Of a stretch of 7,141 nt of DNA, positions 1-5,943 are shown piece after piece. Position 1 is the stretch's first letter. Every line of letters begins with the position of its first letter. This DNA is from an uncultured beta proteobacterium. GTDB lineage: Bacteria; Pseudomonadota; Gammaproteobacteria; Burkholderiales; SG8-39. The notes under the pieces are model-generated. The model searched no databases and was not told the DNA's origin. It saw only the letters and a program-made list of their open reading frames with translations. The position numbers and the translations under genes were made by a program. The DNA lies in contig CADEDU010000018.1 of NCBI GenBank assembly GCA_902826155.1, positions 93,859-100,999 of the forward strand. The letters run 5' to 3'.

Positions 1-4
1 CATC

Positions 5-11
5 GGGAGAG
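5..11 (+). promoter_or_regulatory. possible ribosome binding site for the HDO gene
   Basis: The purine run GGGAGAG lies 3 nt before the ATG at 15 and 9 nt before a second in-frame ATG at 21. The spacing favours the ATG at 21 slightly, which would shorten the protein by two residues. The frame is open back to the window edge (codons from position 3 read Ser-Gly-Glu-Ile), so a start outside the window cannot be excluded and this site may be an internal chance match. Confidence 0.35.
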
Positions 12-14
12 ATC

Positions 15-992
15 ATGGAGATGGCCGGACAAGTCGAGTGCATCGCGCTGAACGAGGGCACGCTGCTGATCGCCTCGGCCGATGGCCGAAGCTGGCTGAC
101 CTCGATCGGCACCAGCACAACGGTCGCCCTGCCGCGCTCCGAGGTCGCACGCAAGCGCGCGAGCATTGCGGCTGCGGCGATCGAGGGTGCGATCTATGCC
201 GGGCTCACAAATCCCGGCGACATGAATTCGGGAATCACCGATCAGCAATCTGCCGCGCACGGAGTCCGCCGATCGTCACAACGAACGTCACCCTCGCGCG
301 AACCGGCATCCGCGCGACACACGCTGCTGCGCTACGTGAAATGGCTGGCTGGCAACGCCGTGTTCGCGGCGCAGACGCCAGGGCTGTTCCGCGAAGCAGC
401 CTGTCGCTTCGACCGCGATGGAAGAGCCGACCTCGCCCGATTCGCGAGCCAGAAAGCCACCGAGGAAGACGGTCACGCCGCGCTCGCTCTGGCCGACCTT
501 GCCGCGCTCGGGTGGCCCGAGGGTGTAGTGGATGCGCTGCGGCCACCGAGTGCCGACGCGTTCGCGCAGCGCTTCGCCGAACTGGTGCGCTCCGACAGCC
601 CGGTCGCGCTGTTCGGCTTCAGCTACTGCCTGGAGCGCATGGCGCTCGGGCGCGACGCCGGTTTCGTCCGCACGGTCGCAAGCGCGTTGCCCGCCAACGT
701 TCGCGCGCAACGCTTCCTGGATGTCCATAGCGCGCTCGGCAACGACCACGCACACGTAGAAGAGCAGCTCGCGTTGTTCGAAGCGATGACGTCGGCCGAC
801 TTGTGCGCGGTGATGGGAGCTGCGTTCGACACCGCACGGTTGCTGGCGGCCCAACAAGAGATCGATCGCGAGCTCAACATCGATGAGCTTGCGCAAGAAC
901 TTGAGCACGCGGAGACCAAGGTCGACAGTGCGCCTTTGTCGATCCGAGAGCAGAGCAATCCGAACACCATCCGTTCGAGCAACATCCTGTAG
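15..992 (+). CDS. heme-oxygenase-like (HDO) iron-containing redox enzyme family protein, N-terminus uncertain
   Basis: The product is about 325 aa and probably a soluble cytoplasmic enzyme: no signal peptide or membrane segment is visible. Residues about 101-265 look like the all-helical heme-oxygenase-like fold of diiron oxidases/oxygenases (the UndA, BesC and SznF type). Candidate metal ligands are E151 and H154 (E-x2-H in a helix), E207 in the LERM segment, and H238 and H245 (H-x6-H), with D244 and H247 nearby. In typical members an Asp sits four residues after the first His of the last motif; here that place is G242. Residues 1-70 are not recognised, 71-100 are a Ser/Arg/Thr-rich linker, and 280-325 form a charged helix followed by a polar tail. 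The gene ends 32 nt before the NHLP-like gene and is probably cotranscribed with it, which suggests the small protein as substrate or partner (inference). The frame is open to the left edge, so the start is uncertain. Substrate and reaction are unknown; a metal-binding but non-redox role is possible. Confidence 0.75.
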   Translation: MEMAGQVECIALNEGTLLIASADGRSWLTSIGTSTTVALPRSEVARKRASIAAAAIEGAIYAGLTNPGDMNSGITDQQSAAHGVRRSSQRTSPSREPASARHTLLRYVKWLAGNAVFAAQTPGLFREAACRFDRDGRADLARFASQKATEEDGHAALALADLAALGWPEGVVDALRPPSADAFAQRFAELVRSDSPVALFGFSYCLERMALGRDAGFVRTVASALPANVRAQRFLDVHSALGNDHAHVEEQLALFEAMTSADLCAVMGAAFDTARLLAAQQEIDRELNIDELAQELEHAETKVDSAPLSIREQSNPNTIRSSNIL

Positions 993-1011
993 GTCTGTGT
1001 CCCAAAACCTT

Positions 1012-1017
1012 GGAGGG
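1012..1017 (+). promoter_or_regulatory. Shine-Dalgarno site fixing the NHLP-like gene start
   Basis: GGAGGG lies 7 nt upstream of the ATG at 1025. It selects that ATG over an in-frame TTG at 1010 that would add five residues and would contain the site itself. A small CCAA/TTGG stem (1002-1005 with 1010-1013) could pair with its first two bases, but it is only 4 bp and probably without effect. Confidence 0.75.
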
Positions 1018-1024
1018 CGAAAAC

Positions 1025-1393
1025 ATGACTACTTTCGACTACAACCCGGAGAGCGGGCGTATCAAGACTAACCACGAGTTCATTACCAAGCTTTGGGCGG
1101 AAAGCGGCGGCGCAGAACTGCGTGAATCTCTCTTCCAGCAAAAGAACCTCGAGGCCCTGCGAGAAATCCTCAGGCCGCACGGGTTCGAGTTCCCCCCTGA
1201 CGTGCAAATGATCCTTGTCGATGTCGAGGGTGGACGCACGCGGAATTATCCTGACCCGATCGACAAGAATCAACGCTGGTACGTAATGGTCTTGGCACCC
1301 AAGCCAATCAGATCGGAGGACCCGCACTACCGGGACCAGATCGCATGGCTGGAAGCCACCTTCCACGCCTCCAACGACGGCTACGGCATGTGA
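1025..1393 (+). CDS. NHLP-like (nitrile hydratase alpha leader-type) small protein, possible RiPP precursor
   Basis: This 122-aa protein has no cysteine, no signal peptide and no membrane segment. Residues about 17-94 follow the NHLP pattern as I know it: a first helix (19-38, F-I-x-K-L-W to L-R-E-S-L-F), a second helix (42-53, LEALREILRPHG), then F-x-F-P-P-D-V (54-60), a beta strand (61-68) and a strand ending in the V-L-A-P-K-P segment (88-94), which matches the LPxxP end of nitrile hydratase alpha-like leaders. The Cys cluster that binds metal in true nitrile hydratase alpha subunits is absent, so it is not a hydratase. There is no clear Gly-Gly cleavage site. Residues 95-122 form a short charged helix and then a tail ending in S-N-D-G-Y-G-M, which could be a core or may simply be the C-terminus. 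GC over 1021-1380 is about 57% by hand count, well below the flanking genes, which hints at separate acquisition or different codon selection. It could be a RiPP precursor or a stand-alone NHLP-fold partner protein. The domain match is by eye only. Confidence 0.7.
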   Translation: MTTFDYNPESGRIKTNHEFITKLWAESGGAELRESLFQQKNLEALREILRPHGFEFPPDVQMILVDVEGGRTRNYPDPIDKNQRWYVMVLAPKPIRSEDPHYRDQIAWLEATFHASNDGYGM

Positions 1394-1414
1394 CGAGGCA
1401 ACCAGTCGAATTGT

Positions 1415-1420
1415 GAGGAG
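1415..1420 (+). promoter_or_regulatory. Shine-Dalgarno site fixing a GTG start of the cyclase gene
   Basis: GAGGAG lies 5 nt before the GTG at 1426. This supports a GTG start, and the SAM domain begins immediately after it, so the protein is full length from this codon. Confidence 0.75.
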
Positions 1421-1425
1421 TCGCG

Positions 1426-4400
1426 GTGGGTGACGTTACGGACTGGCTGCGATCGCTCGGCCTGGAACGCTATGCGCCGCAGTTCGCCGAGCAGGAGATC
1501 GATCTCGCCACGCTGCCGCTGCTGACCGACGCACATCTGGCACAGCTCGGGCTGCCGATCGGCCCGCGCGCGCGGGTGCTTGCAGCGATCGAATCGTTGC
1601 GAGCTCAACCGGCTACCGTCACCACCGCCGACGCGCCGCTCGACGACGCGCAGGTCATCGACCCCGCAGAAGGTGAGCGCCGGCGCATCACCATCCTGTT
1701 CGCCGATCTGGCCGATTCCACCAAGCTCGCCGCACGCCTCGATCCGGAGGATCTGCGCACGCTGATGCAGCAATACCAGCAGGCGTGCGCGCAGGTGATC
1801 GAACACCACACCGGCCACATCGCGCAGTACATGGGCGACGGCATCATGGCCTACTTCGGCTGGCCAAGCGCGCACGAGGATGCAGCCGAGCGTGCAGTGC
1901 GCGCGGGGCTCGATCTCGTCGCGGCCGTGAAGGCGCTGCGCAGTGCCGAGCCGCTCACCGTGCGCGTGGGCATCAACACCGGCACGGTCGTCATCAGCGA
2001 CACCGGCCATGGCGATCCGTCGATTCCGCAAGCGGCCGTGGGCGTGACGCCGCACATCGCCGCACGTCTGCAGTCGCTCGCTCCTCCCAATGCGGTGCTG
2101 ATCTCCGTAAGCACCAGCCAGCTGGTCGGCGGCTTGTGCGAGCAGGAGGCGCTCGGTCCGCAGCAGTTGAAAGGCGTGGGCGAGCCGGTGCCGGTGTTTC
2201 GCGTCACGCAGATGCACAACCGGCGCTTCCTGTCCGCGCGTGCACGTGGCCTCACCCCGTTCGTGGGACGGCAGGCCGAACTGGCGCTGCTTCAGCAACG
2301 CTGGCGCGACGCCCAGGACGGCGAAGGGCAGCTCGTCTACGTGTCTGGCGTGCCGGGCATCGGTAAGTCGCGCATCGTGCATGAGCTCGAGCAACGCATC
2401 GCCGAAACCGCGCAGTTCCGGCTGAAGTTCCAGTGCGCACCCCATGACGCACAAAGCCCGCTGCGCCCGATCATTCGCGGTCTGGCCTGGGCGGCCGAGC
2501 TGCGCGATGACGATACCAACGCGGTCAAACTCACCAAGATCCGCCGATTGCTGGAGCTCTCGACCGAACGCATCGAAGCGGCGATGCCGCCATGGGCCGA
2601 CCTGTTCACGATCCCGCTTGCGCGGGATCACGGTACCGCCGGCACGTCGTGGAATGCACTGAGCGCACAGCAGAAGAAGGACCAGACGCTGTTCCTGCTC
2701 GCCGCCGTACTGGCGGGCCTGTCGCGACGGGGTACGGTCTTGTGCGTGCTCGAAGATGCGCAATGGATCGATCCGTCGACGCAGGAGCTGCTCGAACTGC
2801 TTCCGGCTCATCTCGAGCGCGCGGGTGTGTTGTTCGTGGTCACGCATCGCCCTGACTATCAGCCGCGCCTTGGCGAACGCGGCAAGGTCAGTACCTTGGC
2901 GATTGCGCGGCTGAGTCGGCGCGACATGCTGGCGCTGGCCCGGCAGGCACTGCAGGCGCATGCCGCCGGCGACGACATCGTGCAACGGATCGTCGAGCAG
3001 TCTGATGCCGTTCCGTTGTTCGCGGAGGAACTGGCACGCAATACTGTCGAATCGATCAGTGCGCGCACCAGTGCGCTGCCGAGCAAAGCGCGCGAGACGG
3101 ACAACTCCGCGGTGCCCGACGCGCTGCGCGACGGCCTGGTGGCGCGCCTCGATCGCGTGCCGCAGGGCCGCCACATCGCGCAAGCCGCCGCGGTGATCGG
3201 CCGCGAGTTCTCGCACTCGCTGTTGCGCCGGATCACGCAACTGGACGAGTCCGCGCTCGACACCGCACTCGCGCAGTTGATCCGCAGTCAGATCCTGGTG
3301 ATGACCGAGCGCGAGCCGGTCGCCCGTTACGGTTTTACCCACGCACTGCTGCGCGACGTGGCTTATGAGTCGCTGCTGCGCTCGACCCGGCGCGAGTTGC
3401 ACGCGCGGATCGCCCAGGCACTGCAGGCCGATGCGCCCGACATTGCGCGCCATCAACCCGAGCTGCTCGCGTATCACCTGCGCGAGGCGGGCGATACGAT
3501 CGCGGCGGTCAGGTACTGGATCGCCGGCGCTCGACAGGCGCGTGCACGATGGGCCAACCGCGAAGCGATCGACCAGTTGCGAAGCGCCCGGCTCACCCTG
3601 TCGCAGGCGCTTGAGACTGCCGAGCGCGATCACCTCGAACTCGAAATCACGCTGCTGCTTGGTCTGTGTCTGATTACGGTAGAGGGCTACTCGTCGCCCG
3701 GCGCGCGCGAGGCTTTCGAGCGCGCCCGCGAGCTGAGCGAGCGACGTGCCGATCCGCAGCGGAGCATGCAAGCCCTGTTCGGACTATGGGGCCATCACTG
3801 GATGGGTGCGCGGCACGATCAGGCGCTCGCGCTCGGTCGCGCGCTGATGGCGCAGGCGCACACGCTCGGCACGGTCGATGCGCTCACTGTCGCGCATCGT
3901 GCACTGGGCAGCACGCTCTTCACTGCGGGCGAGTTCATCGACGCCCGCGAGCATCTCACCCGGGCTATCGTGCTTGCAGGTCAGACCGTAACGACATCAA
4001 CGACCAGCGGCTTTGCGGTCGACCCGCGCATCGCGGCGCAGTTGCTGCTCGCCTGGGATCTGTGGATCCTCGGTCATCCCGATCAGGCGCTCGCGCGGGT
4101 CAACGAGGCGCTCGACTGGTCGCTCGCCAGTGACGACCCGTACAGCAGCGCCTTCGCTCACTACGTCACCTCGGCAGTGAATCAGCTGCGCGGCGAAGCT
4201 CGTACAGCACTCGAACACGCCGAGCGCAGCAACGCCATCTCGACCGAGCATCGCATCGGCCTGTACGCGCTCTATTCGCAGTTCGGGCGCGGTTGCGCGC
4301 GCGCATTGCTCGACCGCGAAGGCAGGCACGACGACCCAGCCGGCCCCGCCGCGCTCGACGACATTCGCGCCGGGATCAAGGCCGCGCAGGCAAGCGAACT

Positions 4401-4812
4401 GGGCTACCTGCGAGCGTTCATGCTCGGTTCGCTGGCGCAAGTGCTGATGGATCGCGGCGATTTCGACAGCGCCCGGACCGCCCTGGACGAAGCCCAGACG
4501 CACGTCGACGATGTCGCCGGCCGCGCCTGGGAGGCCGAGATCCTGCGGCTTCGGGGCGACCTCGCGCGCGCTACCGCCGCCGACAGCGATGCGATCGCGC
4601 GGTGCTACATCGCGGCGATCGACGTGGCGCATCGCCAGCAGGCGCGCGCCCTCGAGCTGCGCGCGGCGACATCGCTCGCGCAATGGCATATTGCACGCGG
4701 CGCCGCGGCCGCCGCCCGTTCGCTGCTCGCCCCCATCACCTTGACATTCGACGAAGGGCTGGACACTGCCGACGTGCGCGCCGCACGCGCCGTGCTCGCA
4801 TCGCTGCATTGA
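1426..4812 (+). CDS. SAM domain - class III adenylate/guanylate cyclase - AAA ATPase - TPR protein
   Basis: The product is 1128 aa, a usual length for this multidomain family, and probably a cytoplasmic signalling protein. Residues 4-60 are a sterile alpha motif (protein interaction). Residues 83-260 are a class III nucleotide cyclase domain: metal-binding aspartates D94 (ILFADLADST) and D138 (YMGDG), the R-V-G-I-N-T-G strand at 180-186, and R214 for the transition state. The usual transition-state Asn is His (H210), and the two purine-selecting positions are Q134 and A203 instead of Lys and Asp, so nucleotide choice cannot be predicted and activity may be low. Residues 279-480 hold an AAA/STAND-like ATPase with Walker A G308-S315 (GVPGIGKS), a Walker B-like segment ending in E443-D444, and a THRPDY stretch (473-478) in the sensor position. 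A winged-helix-like part follows (565-650), then TPR-like helix pairs to the C-terminus, for example 831-848, 881-896, 921-935 and 1007-1024. It is the third gene of the left block, 32 nt after the NHLP-like gene. Its trigger and output are unknown; control of the two upstream products is inference. Confidence 0.92.
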   Translation: MGDVTDWLRSLGLERYAPQFAEQEIDLATLPLLTDAHLAQLGLPIGPRARVLAAIESLRAQPATVTTADAPLDDAQVIDPAEGERRRITILFADLADSTKLAARLDPEDLRTLMQQYQQACAQVIEHHTGHIAQYMGDGIMAYFGWPSAHEDAAERAVRAGLDLVAAVKALRSAEPLTVRVGINTGTVVISDTGHGDPSIPQAAVGVTPHIAARLQSLAPPNAVLISVSTSQLVGGLCEQEALGPQQLKGVGEPVPVFRVTQMHNRRFLSARARGLTPFVGRQAELALLQQRWRDAQDGEGQLVYVSGVPGIGKSRIVHELEQRIAETAQFRLKFQCAPHDAQSPLRPIIRGLAWAAELRDDDTNAVKLTKIRRLLELSTERIEAAMPPWADLFTIPLARDHGTAGTSWNALSAQQKKDQTLFLLAAVLAGLSRRGTVLCVLEDAQWIDPSTQELLELLPAHLERAGVLFVVTHRPDYQPRLGERGKVSTLAIARLSRRDMLALARQALQAHAAGDDIVQRIVEQSDAVPLFAEELARNTVESISARTSALPSKARETDNSAVPDALRDGLVARLDRVPQGRHIAQAAAVIGREFSHSLLRRITQLDESALDTALAQLIRSQILVMTEREPVARYGFTHALLRDVAYESLLRSTRRELHARIAQALQADAPDIARHQPELLAYHLREAGDTIAAVRYWIAGARQARARWANREAIDQLRSARLTLSQALETAERDHLELEITLLLGLCLITVEGYSSPGAREAFERARELSERRADPQRSMQALFGLWGHHWMGARHDQALALGRALMAQAHTLGTVDALTVAHRALGSTLFTAGEFIDAREHLTRAIVLAGQTVTTSTTSGFAVDPRIAAQLLLAWDLWILGHPDQALARVNEALDWSLASDDPYSSAFAHYVTSAVNQLRGEARTALEHAERSNAISTEHRIGLYALYSQFGRGCARALLDREGRHDDPAGPAALDDIRAGIKAAQASELGYLRAFMLGSLAQVLMDRGDFDSARTALDEAQTHVDDVAGRAWEAEILRLRGDLARATAADSDAIARCYIAAIDVAHRQQARALELRAATSLAQWHIARGAAAAARSLLAPITLTFDEGLDTADVRAARAVLASLH

Positions 4813-4817
4813 GCGCC

Positions 4818-4823
4818 TACAAT
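4818..4823 (+). promoter_or_regulatory. possible -10 box upstream of the amidohydrolase gene
   Basis: TACAAT (five of six matches to TATAAT) lies in the 49-nt gap after the cyclase gene, 38 nt before the amidohydrolase ATG. No good -35 hexamer is found 16-18 nt upstream. If real, it would separate the amidohydrolase/MFS pair from the left block. No terminator hairpin is visible in the gap, so read-through is equally possible. Confidence 0.3.
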
Positions 4824-4861
4824 TGCGGGCTGAACAAGATCCGCATCCTGGCCCCCGCTCA

Positions 4862-5884
4862 ATGAAACCCATCGTCATCGACGTCCACGCGCACTACATG
4901 CCGCCGAGCCTGTATTCCAGGTTCAGCGCACACCAGTCGAAGTTCCCCAACGTCAAGCTCCTGGTCGACGACAAGGGCAAGCGCCTGCAGTTTCCCGGCC
5001 TGGAACCGACGCGGCCGATCATGCCGAAGCTGTCGGAACTGACCGAGCGCAGCAAGTGGATGGACGCCAATGGCATCGATCATCAGCTCGTGGGGCTGTG
5101 GACCGACGCCGAGGGCTACGAGCTGAGCGCGGGCGAGGGTCTGGCCTGGTCGCGCTACATCAACGATTGCATGTGGGCCGATCTGCGCGATCAGCCGCGC
5201 TTCACCGCGCTCGCGTCGCTGCCGATGCAGGATGGCAAACTCGCCGCGCAGGTGCTGCGCGAGGCGATCGAGCGCGGTTTCGGCGGCGTGATGATCGGCA
5301 CGTTGCCCAAAGGCGCGAGCGGCACGTTGGTCGATCCCGATCTCGACCCGTTCTGGCAGGCGGCCTCCGATCTGCATGCCGGCATCTTCCTGCATCCGAT
5401 GTTCCTGTCGGCCGACCCGCGCATCAACGACACCGACATGGTCAACACCATCGGCCGCGTCGCCGAGACCACGAGCGCCGTCACCCAGTTGCTGTATTCG
5501 GGCCATCTCCTCAAGTACCCCGGCGTGCGGCTGGTGATCGCGCACGGCGGCGCCGCCCTGCCCTATGCGCTGGGGCGTCTGGCGCGCACCCACGAACTCA
5601 ATCCGCAGAAATACAGCGATCCGCGCAAAGGGTTCGCCGCGCTCTACTTCGATTCGTGCGTGTACGACGCCAACGCCTTCGAGCATCTGGTGAAGCAGGC
5701 GGCGCCCGATCGCGTGATGCTGGGCTCCGACTGCCCGATGCCGATCGCCGATCCCGCGCCCACCAAGGTCGTCGAGGCGGTGTTCGGACGTGGCGGGCTC
5801 ACCGATGGCCTGCGGCGCGCCATCCTCGGCGAGACGGCGCAGCGCGTGTTCCGCGTGCGCGCCGACTGCTGGTGTCCGCAATGA
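4862..5884 (+). CDS. ACMSD-like amidohydrolase (amidohydrolase_2 family), probable metal-dependent decarboxylase
   Basis: This 340-aa TIM-barrel protein is close to the length of 2-amino-3-carboxymuconate-6-semialdehyde decarboxylase (ACMSD). The metal and catalytic set is complete: H9 and H11 (D-V-H-A-H), H178 (F-L-H-P-M), H228 (I-A-H-G-G) and D290 (L-G-S-D-C-P). R51 (T-R-P-I) and R239 (L-G-R-L) fall at the same places as the two carboxylate-binding arginines I recall from Pseudomonas fluorescens ACMSD, which favours decarboxylation of a carboxylated substrate over amide hydrolysis. No other kynurenine or nitrobenzoate pathway gene is in the window, so the substrate is open. The ATG at 4862 is chosen because the D-V-H-A-H strand starts nine residues in, as usual. 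The Shine-Dalgarno match is poor, and an in-frame TTG at 4823 would add 13 residues. The downstream MFS gene suggests a transport-linked catabolic role (inference). Confidence 0.88.
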   Translation: MKPIVIDVHAHYMPPSLYSRFSAHQSKFPNVKLLVDDKGKRLQFPGLEPTRPIMPKLSELTERSKWMDANGIDHQLVGLWTDAEGYELSAGEGLAWSRYINDCMWADLRDQPRFTALASLPMQDGKLAAQVLREAIERGFGGVMIGTLPKGASGTLVDPDLDPFWQAASDLHAGIFLHPMFLSADPRINDTDMVNTIGRVAETTSAVTQLLYSGHLLKYPGVRLVIAHGGAALPYALGRLARTHELNPQKYSDPRKGFAALYFDSCVYDANAFEHLVKQAAPDRVMLGSDCPMPIADPAPTKVVEAVFGRGGLTDGLRRAILGETAQRVFRVRADCWCPQ

Positions 5885-5943
5885 CGCGTGCCGCTGCAAC
5901 TCGCATGGCCCTGATCACGCTCTACCAAGCATTGACCCGTTGA
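5881..5943 (+). CDS. possible 20-codon coupling ORF between amidohydrolase and MFS genes
   Basis: An ATG at 5881 overlaps the amidohydrolase stop as ATGA. Its frame runs 20 codons and ends with TGA at 5941-5943, whose last base is the first base of the MFS ATG (TGATG). The predicted peptide starts MTRAAATRMA and ends YQALTR, slightly basic with one short hydrophobic stretch, and has no recognised function. The exact abutment at both ends is what a translational-coupling ORF would show, and the MFS start itself lacks a good ribosome site. A chance open frame of this length in GC-rich DNA is also quite possible. Confidence 0.25.
   Translation: MTRAAATRMALITLYQALTR

Noticed and set aside
1002..1013. 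Small hairpin CCAA-AACC-TTGG before the NHLP-like start as a riboswitch or translational lock
   Set aside because: The stem is only 4 bp and covers just the first bases of the Shine-Dalgarno, too weak to support regulation.
623..1366. 247-codon open frame on the - strand across the HDO and NHLP-like genes
   Set aside because: It spans two + strand genes with good ribosome sites and has no recognisable domain, so it is treated as a shadow frame.
1025..1393. Small protein as a working nitrile hydratase or thiocyanate hydrolase subunit
   Set aside because: It has no cysteine at all, so the metal-binding Cys cluster of these enzymes is missing, and no beta-subunit gene is nearby in the window.
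2610..2629. Perfect 8-bp inverted repeat (GATCCCGC, 4-nt loop, GCGGGATC)
   Set aside because: It lies inside the cyclase-ATPase coding sequence with no U-run after it. One such hairpin is expected by chance in 7 kb of GC-rich DNA.
1381..3771. 796-codon open frame on the - strand opposite the cyclase gene
   Set aside because: The encoded sequence is Arg/Gln/His-rich with no domain, while the + strand shows clear SAM, cyclase and ATPase motifs. Long antisense frames are common opposite GC-rich genes.
4859..5899. 346-codon open frame on the - strand opposite the amidohydrolase gene
   Set aside because: It is a composition artefact; the + strand has the full amidohydrolase motif set.
5932..5937. 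TTGACC as a -35 box for the MFS gene
   Set aside because: It ends 5 nt before the MFS ATG, leaving no room for a -10 box and transcript start before the gene.
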